A DNA stretch of 64,000 bases, taken from Calycina herbarum (Eukaryota > Ascomycota > Leotiomycetes > Helotiales > Pezizellaceae). The translations under genes and the position numbers were made by a program. The stretch lies in the NCBI GenBank assembly GCA_001414485.1, contig LLEY01000048.1, positions 1 through 64,000 of the forward strand, given 5' to 3'. Under the pieces are notes generated by a model. The model made no database searches. It had not been told where the DNA came from and worked only from the letters and a program-made list of their open reading frames with translations. The first letter of the stretch is position 1; each line of letters begins with the position of its first letter. This document shows positions 48,204 through 61,118 of this stretch, piece by piece.

Positions 48204-49515
48204 TACTGTCTGTAGACGCACAGACATTTTCTCAGCCAAATCACCCTTGCACATGACAGACGCCAGGGGGGATAGTACTTACGATTAAAGAACCATGCCA
48301 CCCATCCTGGCCCTGTCCCTGGCTGCAGCATCCTAGCCCATGCACGCCCTGCAGCATGCCTCCTCGATGCGCGGATGTGCCACATGTGGGTTCGTGAGAC
48401 TCTGAGAGACCGAAAATGAGGGCCCATGTGGGCCACCCGAATCGAAGCAGACGAGCGCCGGCGAGGGTGACATCGCGTGCATCCACATTCATATCCACAT
48501 CCATATCCACATCCATATCATGGGTGGGTGAAGTGGGTGCTCAGATGGCGCATGGGGGCTGCTTGGGGCTACTTACCTACTTACAGACTTACAGACAAGA
48601 CAAGGGAAGGGAGAGGGGTTGCCGGCGATTGTCCCGCACATGGCGTTGGCCTTGATGGTCAACCGAAAATAGGGGTTGCGAAACTCGGACAAGCGAGCAC
48701 CAGGAGCCCAATTGCAACGGTTGCCGTACGGAACATTGAATCTTGCACCCTCAAATCCTACTCTACCTAACCCTGCTTCCCCGATATCTTGATTCAAAGA
48801 AGCAGCCAGGCAGATCAATTTGAGCTACGGACGTAGAATCCTCGTACCACGAGCCGGCATCCAATTCCAAGTATGCTTGATTTCTCTCCAGCTCGTTGGA
48901 ACGTTCTTTGCTGGTCTTGCTCTCGTCGTGCCGCGAAGACCTTGATGAGTGAATCCTGCCGCCGCGGGTGACGGGCCACGGCACAGATGAAGCACTCGAG
49001 AGGCATGAAGGCATGAAGATGATGGTGAAGAACGAAGCGGTGAAGAATCACAGGGCTGGCTGGACAGAGCAGGAAGCATGACCGGGGAGGCGTTGGGGAG
49101 CACAGCGTAATAGCCATGCTCCTCTCAACTCATGATCAATTCCATCCAGGAGCAGAGAAAATTGCTGAAGTCAGAAGGAGGTTTGTAAATGAAGATTCCC
49201 CGTCTCATTCCCAGATCTCGTCTTCATGTGGGGCCATTCTACATGGAGCTTCTCGTTTTTTCAGAATACCATCACTGATAATGATCTTAATTGCGGCCGC
49301 TATGAGCATCTCAGCCGGAGTATGTCACCCAAGCGATCGGCTAGAACATCAAGTTTCACAAACAGACCTGGACTGAGCTCAACTTGACGACCACATCTTT
49401 CTCCTCCAACCACAACCAACATATCTGACAAACACAAAAAAATCACCTTTTGCCTCCAAGACAATTCCCCAACATCAATCTCTTCCACCAACACTAACTC
49501 GTATCCCGCAACCCA

Positions 49516-49549
49516 CATCACATCATCTCATCACATCATCTCATCACAT
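49516..49549 (+). repeat. 13-bp tandem repeat
   Basis: CATCACATCATCT twice in full, plus a partial third copy. Confidence 0.9.
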
Positions 49550-52500
49550 ACTCCATACATCACATCCAAGTTCCAACAAGCTGGAGAACCACGCCGCAGC
49601 CGCAGCCTCCTCCTCCTTCCATATCAATCGAGTCTTCATCGGTATTCAGCTCTAATCTGATCCGCTGGGCGGCAATTGCCGATTTCGGCCTCGAGATTCT
49701 GACTGACTTCTGCACGACTGCATTCATCCTTCGTCCCAGCCCATGACATCCCACCTCATCCTCTCAGTTCTCCTCCGTGCCTCTCCCTCACAGTGAGCGT
49801 TGGCCATCCGCACACCGGATTCGAAAGACACGTGGGATCGGCAGGGCTGGCCCCCTTGTGCAACCACCCATGGGATTCCAATCTCGAATCTCGACTTGAT
49901 GACCGAGTAATCTCTAATTCGCAAACTGACCCTCGTCCCCCGGTGAAGGAACATGCAGAGAACAACAGCACCAACACCAAAAAATGACCGGCTCATCTTC
50001 CGGTCTGCGCTACGCCCTCGATGTACAGATGCCAGATACTGCGGAGGTACTTACGCCCGTCCAGCCCAGTAAAGTACGTACCTGAGGTGGTATTCCAACA
50101 TGGCTTGACCAATCATCACCACAATCTCGCACTAAAGGCGGCCATCGCATGGCTCTCACGAGGGTCGGGGCCTACATTTCCATCGCCATTTAAAATCAGG
50201 AGACGGCCATGGCCAGGGCTACGGGGAAGAAGCAGCCTCTGTCACCTCTGCGGGTTTTTTCTGACTCCTGCAGATGGCAATAAATCTTCCTGGTCCGGGT
50301 CACCGATTGCAAAGTCGCCATATCTTGCCCCGGCTCCCTACCCTGTCCTTACTCCCAGAGGCCAACACGCGATAAAGCGCAACCACCATGAATCCTAGCA
50401 TTTTAGCGTTGACGCCCATCACCGTCATCAAACACCTCTCCTTCCTTGCCGATGATAAAAAGAAAAATATTGACGCTTTTGGAGGCTCGATTCAAGCCAA
50501 GCCGCTCAAAAGAGACAGCATCTCTGCACTTCGGGTGGATCACAGCCCAAAATGGGTAAGCGTGGCACCAGGTGACGGTTACTCCCAGAAATGGACGAGA
50601 CTTCAGAACAGACAAGCAAGCGATCTCAACAGGGTTCCAACGCACGGCACATCACTGTATTGCAACCTCAGCTGCCATTTCACCTCCGAGCCTCTAGGCA
50701 ACTGTTCCGGTACCTACGAATACGACATATCGATGTTACGCCAACAGCTGGGACTTGATTACGAAGTATTGACCTAAACGATCAACAAAAACATTGGGGA
50801 ACGCTGTTTTTATCGCCCCTTGGATGTTGCTAGAACCTCCACCTGGGCTTGTCTCGTCTAAAAGAACTCAAAGTTGAAGATTGAAACATGCAAAAGACAT
50901 TGTCTCTGAAATGAAGAAACATTTTCTGAATAGTTACACAAATCTTACCGTCAGATCTTGCTCACCTCCAGCATGACCATGTGTTCCAAAAACAACCCTA
51001 GACACCAATCAACGAGATTTCCATGTGCCAAGTACTTACCGCTTACCCAGGTTCCTCATTTGGCAAGCAGCTCCGAATAATGGAGGATCAAAGGGCCGTC
51101 TCAAACCTGAGGGATAAATTGTACCCTGACAAATTACAACAGAAAGCCATTCATTCGATAATCGGGCTTTCAATATTGCGACTTTCCAGCAAACCAATAA
51201 CCATAAAAACCAAATCCCAAAAGACGCACCTTTCACTTTGACAGCTGCAGGTCTCGGGATTTATGTCTACACCCGGCTTGCAAGGACTGCTCACAAAGGT
51301 GTACTCGTAGGCGTACCCCGCAGTCAGGCTGACCAGTTGACCCAAGTTGGCGATTGCAATTGCATAAGGTCAATACTTAACATAACGGTTATGATATCTG
51401 CGACTCTCTATGGTCTTACGACATCATTTCTATTGCTTTACAGGATCGTCGGCTGCACATGAGTTCATCTCGAATATGACAACCAAGGGACGCACGCATA
51501 AAGACAGCATACAGCATGTATCCTTGTCTTGAAGTACCTTGGTATTTCGAAGCATTTATCAAATCTGAGGCTCAATTCCGAATGGGTCCACTTCCAGTTT
51601 CAATCATCCATTAGACGTGTGAAAAATACGAAAGTATATATTTACGAGCCATGTTAAGTAACAAGGCTACAGCAACCAACCCGGGTTTTTCCATACCGTA
51701 AGATCTTTACGTCTGGGGATTTTGCCAGGCGATAATTGAACAGGCGCCAAGCAAGGCATACAATAAGGCAAACCCTAACTATATCTCACTTTCCATATAA
51801 CGCATGCACGATCCTGTAAGATTGGCGATTTTTACATATTGTCATATTTTCCGTGAGCCGGTGCCCCTCCTCTTCCATACACCGGGTGCACCACCGGGAC
51901 CAGTGTCTGCATATCGGATCTGCGAAAACGAAAGGGAAGAACCAATGTGAATCCTGATCATCTCACTAAATCTCACATCGGTCCGCCAGTCCGTGACTTG
52001 ACTGTGACAACTGGAGTGGGATGCCTGCTAGATAATTAATGGGATCATGGGTGTATGGATGGGGGATGGGTTGTGGTCCCGTGGAGAAACGATGAAACGA
52101 AGACGGCTGCCAGTGTCAGTGTCAGTCCCACACTTCAGTCAACCCTGGAAGGGTCGCCTCGCCTCGGGGGCTCGGACCATGATCGGCCTGTGAGACATCT
52201 GTAGAAGCGACACTTGATTCCACGATTTAGCAAGTGCCGGCATCATGGATCACCTCTTCTCCTTTTTCCCTCTCGATTTGGTCGTGTCAAGACGGCTTGT
52301 AGAACGCCGGGTCACAACTCGATTGCTGCGATGATTATCTTTGGTGGTGGCGAGTCTGGTCTGGCGGGCAAGCAGCGAGCTTCATCACTGGACTGGCCCA
52401 CGCATGGGCCTCGAGCTGAAAGAGTTGCTGCCGAAATCGTACGATTCTCAAGCCTTCAAGGGTTCGAACCAGACGGTGAACAAGAAGGCGGGGACCGGGT

Positions 52501-55500
52501 TCGACGATCGATCCTCACTCATCTTCAAGCCCTGCGAAATTACACGTACCCTCCAGTCACGTTGTCATCCAGCCAAGGGGGAGGAACCGAGGGGAAATCT
52601 CGCAAAGCAAATGGCTGCAACGCAACGAACCAACTTTAACAACCCATCTTGTCTCTTCTGGAAGTTGGGGTTTGGCGAGGGAAAAGAAATCCTTCCCTAA
52701 TCAAGGTCTTAATTCGCCATGTCATGTCATGTCATTTACTGCTCGGTATTACTTATCAAGCTGGAAGCCTAAAGTCCGCTAGATCGGCTCGGATCTGCTG
52801 GATCTCTGATCTCTGTTACGGAAACATCTTGCTGGATCTGCCTCCGAATCTTATTCTTGCACCTCTTCTGCATGTCGACGTCTTTCGGAAACGAGTGGGT
52901 CGGTCAGGAAAAATCCCACCAACGGCCATCAGCATCGCCCCCTCATCCCAACGCAAAGGGAATTCTCATCGCTCGATCGTATGCATCACTCGAGCCCTGT
53001 TCCCTGATGGTCAGATTGACTCCGTCCCATCCCATCCCGTCCCATCCATCCCAAGCTCCTCATCCCACTGTCCCATCTACGGCCAGCAGCCGCCAACCAT
53101 GATGATCCCTCCCGATAAAGATTTGCTCACATTATGCCCCAACTCCAATCAACCTTCCTGCTTGTTGGGACAGCTTTTTACTTGCCCGGAACCGGTGAAT
53201 CTCACTTCCGCTGCAGTCGAACTAACTAAGACACCTCTTCGTCTCCATTGAACTTCTCCCTGGTCATGACGACTGCTCCGACTCTCCGAGGCTTCAATAT
53301 ATATCACGCACGGATAACGCCGCCAGTTTCATCGGTGGGGTCACAATTTGCGAGCGGGGATCAATTTGTCAAGTTGAACTTGACACTTGAATGACCTGAG
53401 CGAACTCGTGGATGTTGTTCATCAACATTTTCGTGTAGGGCTGGGGACAATTGCTGTGTACGTACGAGTATTACACAAGTTATACGAATGGCACCTCTCT
53501 TGTCTTGCACCTCCGCAAGGTGGCAGGATACTGAGCCTTATTTTCGAAAGAAACATCCTTCCAGAATCCAGATAAAGCGAGGAAACCCGGCTTCTCGTCG
53601 CCGTGCCACAGAGGCGCATGATATTTAGGCGCCTCTTATGATCACTCCGACAGCCGCTCGTTATTTGTTCCACTCGGTAGGCATAGGCGCGATATCACGT
53701 CGTTATTTCCGGCCAGAGCGCAGGGAGCAAGGAACAAGGAGAACACAGGGCCGTTTCTTGTCACGTTGACCGACTCCACTTGCACATGGCACATTTCAAC
53801 CTCGTGGAGTTGACGGCAATCAGAGTGCTGTTCTTGCGTGGGATCGAGATGAGTTGGATTGTCAAAATCTGTCAGTGTTTTTGACCTTCTACAACAAGAG
53901 GAAACATTTTCAATACGACACGAGACTGCAGATGCCGTATCTCAGTCGATCCTTCTCTCGCGGAAACCCCAAAAAGGGACAAGGATTTACGCCTCCGACA
54001 AATCCTGCAGAATTGCCCACTGCTGTCCGTCCCACTCTCACGTTTTCTTTCGCTTTTCAGGGTGCCATTGTCACATTAGCGGCCCCGCCCCGACATTCTC
54101 CACCTCCACTCTTTCTTTCCATCGGAAGACTTCACCTTGCGCTACACCTCCCGTGACCCAGCATAATTTAATATATTTTATTGGCGATCGTAGCGATCCT
54201 CCAAAGTAGGAGCTCCACCGGGATGATATTTCCCTTTGCACGGACTTACGGACTATTCTCTCTTTGGTCAGCAGCATGTTGTTTACCAAGATCTCGATCT
54301 CTGGATTCTGAGACTATCCCTCTTCTGGTAACATGCGGAACGACGCCATCTTTTTGGAAAAGATACCCCCAAATACTTCAAACACCCCACGGTTCACGTT
54401 CGAGCTCACAGCCACCATTCGTCATTCTTCTCTCCCGACGTCTTGACCGAAACAAAAGATTCACAGAAGATCCAACAAGCCAACCTCCTTGCATCTTTTC
54501 GTTCCCCGGAAAGAGGTTTGGCCGTGTGTGTGGGAAAGAGATATTTATGTCAACTCCCCCCGTAAAGAGAATGCTGGGAAAAATTGGGGGGTTCTGGAAG
54601 TTGAGAAAATGATAGATATTACGGGGTACATTGCCGAGGGGAAGAACGGAGCACGAGGTCATTTCCATCTTGTCAATTTTTTCTCTCTCGCTTTTGCTTT
54701 TTTTTCAACAGATTTCAACACACGCAAGAGGCACGGTCCGCAAAGCCCCGGACCCCCAGTGTTGCCCAATGCTTGGGTCTGTTGAATGGTGCTGGGACTC
54801 ACCTGGTAGACAAGCCGTGCCCACTCTAATTCCTTTATCACTTTTTTTTTTCTCGAACGATTTTAGGTTTCCTCCTGCCCTTTGGCGCGCAATTGGGGCG
54901 ACGGCGATTGGTTGTGGCTTTTTGCATCGTCGATCTGATAAACCGGGGGGGTTTCTGAATACCTGTTCCAGGCGATGATGGATTTCAACGGTTTTAGTCT
55001 TCATTGTTTTCTCTTCTTTTTTTCTTCACGAGTTGGGTTTTGGTTTTTTGTTGTTTGTCGTATTTCGTATTCTTCGTATTTCAAAACGATTGGAAAAGAG
55101 CTTACATCATTTTTCTGTCACTTTTTCTTTTTCCGGGCGCGGAAATGTATGTCTTTTGTTGCTTTTGTTCAAGCCCCCACATGTCTTGCACGTGGCCTTT
55201 AGTCGATATCAGTTGTCATTCCTCGATGGCTGTTTTTGTCTCACCACCTCTCTCATTAGGGGTGTGGTATTGTCTTGCTTGGCCTCCACCAAACGAGCGG
55301 GACGATGCGAGCATTCCAGCGAGTATTTGTTTAATCATAGGGGTAGGGGATAGGCATCCGATTTCTGATTCCGAAATCCAATATCTCGGAGTGTGGGTTT
55401 CAAACCTTTTTCATCACGCTTAGAGTTTCATAGTTGTGATCACAATTAGAATTTGATTCTTTGGTTTTCTCTCTCCACGGGACGGGGAGAGGGGAGATCT

Positions 55501-56935
55501 CATTTTAAAATAGATTTTTGGGTGACGGGACGGGTGGATGGATGGGTTCTCCCCTTCCCATGTCTCATCTGACAACGCACCTTCAGCTTTTTTTCATTCC
55601 TAACCTCGTCCGATCGATCACTTTGTCTCTCTTTTCCTCCTTTTGGATTTTTGAGTCGGGCTTTTTGTGATGAGGGCTGGGTTGTTCCTTGTTGGAATTG
55701 GACCCCTAATTTTTTTCTTTTGTCTCACTCTTTTCGATGTTTGTTTTTGTGGTTTTCAATAGTTGAACGTATCCTTCCAAAAGCCTAATTCACTTCTACC
55801 TCTCTCCTCCCCCTCTTATTGCTTTTTCGCTTTCCTCGGGGTCCGAGTCCGAAGCGGTCCGGTGAGAGCCGCCGGGAACCTCTGAGATGAGATGAGATCG
55901 TGACGGAGATGGAGATGGTGATGGAGATTGAGTTGGGGGCGGCGGGAAGTGGAGTTGTGTGTGGATTGTGTCTAAGACCTTGTGGCTAATGACTAGTAGA
56001 GACTAACTAGAGGGGGTTTACGTAGGTGGGGACGGGAAATGTGTTTTTGATTTTTGATACGTTGGTGTAGGTGATCTTTGTGAGAGCTGATAGCTCGAAG
56101 GGAGAGGTGGTATTTACGTAGGTGGGGAGATGTTTTGCGAGAGATATGATGAATTGAAAGAAGTGGAGAGTGAGTTGCTGCAAGAGAGCGTTAAGATTTG
56201 AGACTTTGGTTTGGATTCTGGAATCTTGAAACCTCCTGGACAAGTTTGCCTACTCGATCTTGTAGACTTTGTACCGGGTTTCTCGGACGGAATAGATAGA
56301 TTCAAATGACCTTGAGGGCCAGGTGATTGTTTTCTACTTTGCCTCTCTTCGGGTCTTCATTCATAGGTACTTACCTACCTTACTTGATTCCGTTGTTTTG
56401 TGTTGTTTTTCCCCTTGACCTGACTCGACTTCTTCAGTGCAAGGCCCAGAAAAGTTTGACTACTTTGTATGAAGAGAGGAATGAGTTGATGTTTCTAAGT
56501 AGAACTCATGTCAAATCGGGGTGAGGATATATGTATCTCGAGAGAACACAGTCTTTCTCTCCAGATCCTGGCATGAATACGCAGCATTTCAATTCTGTAG
56601 TTTGAAATGCTACTACCAGCCCACTTTTTCTCGATTCTCATAAACTTCTTCTGGGGAAAGTGGTTTCCGCCTTCGAGACTCTCGTATCCCCGCCTACTCC
56701 AGTGCAAAAGAAGCTCCGGTGTGACCTCTCTCTCCTTTCAACATCATGCAACATCAACACGAAACCTATAAAACACTCGGTTCGGAACTTCAAGTTTCTC
56801 CACCCCTTACTAAGTTTGTGCTCTTTGTCTTCTCTTGTTGGAGAGAGATTTTCGTAGGGTCCTTATCATCGCTGTCTGTCAGTACTCACTCGGCCTACTT
56901 TCCCCAGGTGGGAACGGAAGGTTGAGCTGAGCTGC

Positions 56936-56960
56936 TGTCGAGAGGAGTATTGCTGTCGAG
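56936..56960 (+). repeat. 18-bp repeat family member, two units
   Basis: TGTCGAG at 56936 and 56954, exactly 18 nt apart, each preceded by TGC. Confidence 0.65.
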
Positions 56961-58635
56961 TCTTTTCTTCTTCTTTCATTTAGCAACTCGACGGCTTGGG
57001 AGTTTTAGCGGAGGGTGACGTGCGTAGGTCGGATTTTTAGCTTTGAGTGGCTGGGAAATGGGTAGGTGGGAGATAGAATTCAGTTGATGGGTGTGGAAGG
57101 GTGACTATAGTATTGACAGGAAGGGCGACTTGTGCGGCTGGGATCTTACTGTGAGTGAGAATTCACAACCACTACGAAATAGTTTGAAAATAGACAAGCT
57201 TCTGCTTCTTCGAGCTCGGACTTTGCTTTTTCTACAAGGAAGAGAATAAAAACACCTCTCCTCTTTTCTCAGACTCGAGCAGGAGTTACCTAATTTTCCT
57301 TGACTTTAGGTTCTCGATCTCTCCAAAAGCACCCCTCGTTCCTCTCGTTAACCCAAAACTCAACACTTCATTCCAATACATGCCTCTCACTTCAAAAATC
57401 CTACATTGTGCTCTCATTTTACCATCAATCTCTCTGGCTTGTCACTACCATACTACTCGGTTACAAGCTTAAAACGAGCCCTTTCCCTTTTGTACTTACA
57501 AGAAACCGACCTCGGCTATAATTTGGGTACATACACTTAAAATTGTAACCTGATTTTTTTTCTGAAGGTGATTTGTGGGAGAAGGTTGAGTGTTTTGAGT
57601 GTGAGTGTAGATTTAGAGATGGCGCTATGGAGGTTAGTTAGTGTAGAGAAGTATTTAATCTCGCAAGGGATGCCATAAGAGTATTCTACCAAAGAAGCAA
57701 AATATTGCTCCTCATTGTTCGACATTCCTGCACGATCAATTCCCGAAAACAAGGTAAGTGGAAGGGGAAAAAAGACACTTTTGAGCGTGGAATATAAGGG
57801 GTTTTTACAAAAAAAGAACTCGTAATGCTTCTGTACATTGTCAACTGGGAAGGGGAGATTTGGAGAAGCTAGAAATTGAACAGTTTGTATCATTTGTCAT
57901 TTAAGATAATTGATATTTTTGCACTTTGAATTCCTTGATTTAATAGACCTGTAAAATAAAGGGGGAGTATCATGACTTATTACTGTATGAATTGCCTTTC
58001 TTTCCAAGGAGAAGACAAGCTTGAAGTGCAAAGGTATTGTAATTCCGAAGCTAATCCAGTTGACTTTTAATTTTCGCCTCGGTTATATTCCAAAGCTATC
58101 TCTTTATCCCCACACTCTAGGAGAACTCTATTGTCATTTGACAGCTAGCGGAAAGTGTAGAGTAGATTTTCCGCCTCCCTTAAGAATCTCAAGGTTTTGA
58201 TGTAACTGTGGAAGATGGAATATACTGAATCTGTGATCGATCTGTGTATCCTTCCCTCAAGTCAAACCATAATTCTCAGCTTCCCCGGATGGTTGGAGAG
58301 ACCAGAGTTTGAGGAAGACTTGCGATTGTGTATGCACATTCTACTTGAAATTTGGAAGGATAATTTGTTGGTTCCAGATGTTTCAAGATGGCCCTAAGAC
58401 TACCTTTCCCTGTCAGTGTACGACAACCCTCTTTATAACCATTATCCCGTTCCGTGGTCTACGAATACAAATTGCCCTCATAATCGACTGGTATGGCACG
58501 CCATGTGTGCTATTACTCAGAGACCACGGAAAGGAAGGGGGCACTTTCACGGATTTTTCTACGAGAGGAAATATTAGTTTTCCTATGAAATAAGATGTTG
58601 GTTAGATGATGGAGTTGGAGATTGGGAGAACTTGC

Positions 58636-58660
58636 TGTCGAAAATTTGGTTGTTGTCGAA
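58636..58660 (+). repeat. 18-bp repeat family member, two units
   Basis: TGTCGAA at 58636 and 58654, exactly 18 nt apart, preceded by CTTGC and by GGTTGT respectively. Confidence 0.7.
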
Positions 58661-59521
58661 ACCAAAGGGTGCTATTGTGCTTGAGGATGCTTCCATGGAA
58701 AGAAAAAAACCTAGAGGAATGATGATGAAGTAAGTTGTTACTGGACTAAGTTCCTTCCCATGCCAAGCGCGCTTCCTTCCAGTAGTTTTGGATCAAACAT
58801 CCTGTTTCTGATAGCTGAGTTATCTTGGAATGGACAAGTGGTCGTCTATATTTTAAACTCTTGAGATTTGCGAGTGGAATATTGAGCTCAGCCCGTAGAA
58901 CTGTGAGGGGCCTATAGTCAGACTTCCAGTGGTTGGCTTAGATGTACTTAGGTATATAAATGACCCCAACAGCTTAGAGCAAGTGAGATAATTGGAGAAA
59001 TTTAAATTGAAAAGTTGCATGGAAGACCAGAGAGCCTTATTAAATTATTGAGACAAGTACCGAAACGAGCATCGAAGTGAAAAGTCGAGTAAACCACATC
59101 ACAGAGAGGTGTTTGGATAATTGGGAAGGTTCACAGAAGTACCCATAAAGTCTCTGATAGAATCTGAATACCCCCCGCTAACAAGTTACTAGTTGTCTAG
59201 GAAGTGAAGAAACGGAGCGGACAAATCTCTAGGAAGCTCGAACTTTCATTTGTTGTCAAGATTAACAAGAGAGAGAGAGTTAGCAGTTCTCATTCTATAT
59301 CTCAAAAGCTTTTAAAGTATCCCAACGTTGAAAGGTTTCAGTGCCGTCCTATAAGATTATAGTAAGCTACTACAAACAGCTACCCTGAACCTACTATTCT
59401 CATTACTTTCTCTCCCCCTAGAACCAATTTTGGGGAGGTGGATTCAAAGGTTCTGAGTCCAGAAACTGCGATCAGACACGACCCCACCATGTCCCAAGAA
59501 AACGAACCCATTTCTGAAAGT

Positions 59522-59562
59522 TAAGATTGAGCAGTGCTAAGATTGAGCAGTGCTAAGATTGA
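59522..59562 (+). repeat. 16-bp tandem repeat
   Basis: TAAGATTGAGCAGTGC twice in full, then the first nine bases again; perfect copies. Confidence 0.95.
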
Positions 59563-59648
59563 TAAGAGTTTCCCGTTCTTCACAAAACGCCTGGAAGAGT
59601 GGAATTTGAAAGTCAATTCCTCTTAGACTGACTAAATGGGAAGACTCC

Positions 59649-59673
59649 TGTCGAAAGAAGTTTTGTTGTCGAC
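59649..59673 (+). repeat. 18-bp repeat family member, two units
   Basis: TGTCGAA at 59649 and TGTCGAC at 59667, exactly 18 nt apart; the spacer ends in TTTTGT. Confidence 0.65.
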
Positions 59674-61118
59674 AATGTACATACATGCGGACAGCTGTGA
59701 CTATTAACTAAGTGTTGTTTGGTCTTTTCATGGGCGCGAAGTGGATTAGAAGTATTCTCTTTTTATTTTAAACCTTATTCTAGAATACTGTTCAAGGAAA
59801 CAGAAAAGATGACTGTCCCAACATTTGGTAATTTTGTTGAGGGTCATATTTTGATGCTATCACAACTTTAGTATGTCTTCTGCTTTTGAGTCGAGCGTTG
59901 TCTAACCTACATCCAACATCAGCCAAGTACCGTCTTACAGAACGCATTAGAACAAATCCGCAAGTAAATGTTTACAAATCTTCTATCGACCCCTAAGAAA
60001 TGCCGAGGAATTACATCGTCATTGACCCAAATCTTCGGTTCCAAGCGCCAAAGTAGTAACATATCAACTCGTGCACAGCCGATATTACTGCATTGGTGGC
60101 ATTGCCTATAGTCTTCTCAGCCTCAAAGCGAAATCTAGAACATACGGAACCAGATATTCGGTTACTGAAATCCAGAGAAGAATATCTCTCGATGAAACAC
60201 TTGAACACAGAATAATCAACAAGCCCTTATCTCTTTCCCGTTACGTTAAAACGACATACCCCAAGGAATATGTCCAACCTCCAAGCACGAAATCCCCAAC
60301 CGCCAAGATAAACCAAGACAACCCTCCATCTCTAAAAGTTTCCTCTCAAGACCCTAGAAACCGTACAATCATGTCATACGAGATATACACCATCCCCATC
60401 CACACACCACCCGTCGTCATCCCCGTCCTCGCCCGTCTCCATCCCCAAACAAGAAAAAGCCGAGCGACAACCGAACATCCCACTTAAAAGGCAGCCAAGG
60501 AATTCCTATCATGTTCCGCCGAGGCTGCCAAGGTCACCTGACTCATATGACGATTTCTAGAAGCCTTTACTGCTTTTTAATTCGTCAAAGAATGAGTAGA
60601 GACCCATAGCACGCCACTACGCCAAGTTTCCCTCCACGATTGGGAGCGGAATGCCTCAGCGGCGTAGCGGAAAAAGATGGCTTGGCTGGTAAAGCCAATG
60701 CTTAGCCTTTGTGTCTCCCCGTTTTTAATAGGCTCTCCATCAAAGGCAAGAGTAAACCACTTGGCGGAATTCTTGGAGATGGAGGGGTAGATAGAAACTG
60801 GCGTTATGGTTGGAAGAAATCATATTCACTAATTCTCGCGCCGTCTGTTCCGTGAATCTCTCAAATGTATATAGGAGAGCCTCCTCCCCCCTTTCAATAT
60901 CTTCATAAGAGCCATATCAGACAACAAGTCACTTATGACCCATACATCCACACATAAATTCCCTACTATTCCCTCGACTAGGAATAGAACATCTTTGAAG
61001 TACAAGTAATTGAACGATACATCAAAACAACACCACGAAAAACAAACGAGTCAATCGACACACAACAAATCAACAAAAACAACAAAAACAACAAAACAAA
61101 ACAAGTCCACATAACGAA

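Larger units (their letters stand above)
45362..61118. other. Long gene-poor region
   Basis: About 15.7 kb. The first 1.5-2 kb is the long upstream region of nsdD, GC-richer, with a CAA/CAG-type trinucleotide tract near 46388-46420. At 48.1 kb there is a stack of short inverted-repeat elements. A minus-strand set of fragments at about 50880-51400 could be a small Cys-containing gene but does not splice cleanly. Three 18-bp family members lie at 56936, 58636 and 59649. TTTACGTAGGTGGGGA occurs at 56018 and 56113. An 11-bp inverted repeat (TTCCGTGGTCT) lies at 58450-58460 and 58521-58531. The last ~600 bp is the ENA ATPase promoter and leader. No gene is supported. Confidence 0.5.

Noticed and set aside
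50388..50777. 129-codon plus-strand frame
   Set aside because: No recognisable family, no signal peptide and no supporting neighbouring exons; left as unproven.
52214..53251. Overlapping plus-strand frames up to 200 codons
   Set aside because: Several frames are open at once in GC-richer DNA and none reads like a protein; no splice pattern extends any of them.
56007..56305. Minus-strand fragments with a coiled-coil look (SLQDRVGKLVQEVSRFQ)
   Set aside because: The pieces lie in different frames, no clean splice set joins them, and there is no clear start; possibly a decayed gene but not supportable.
58450..58531. 11-bp inverted repeat TTCCGTGGTCT / AGACCACGGAA
   Set aside because: Too short, and 60 nt apart, to claim a mobile element or terminator without other copies; recorded only in the region note.
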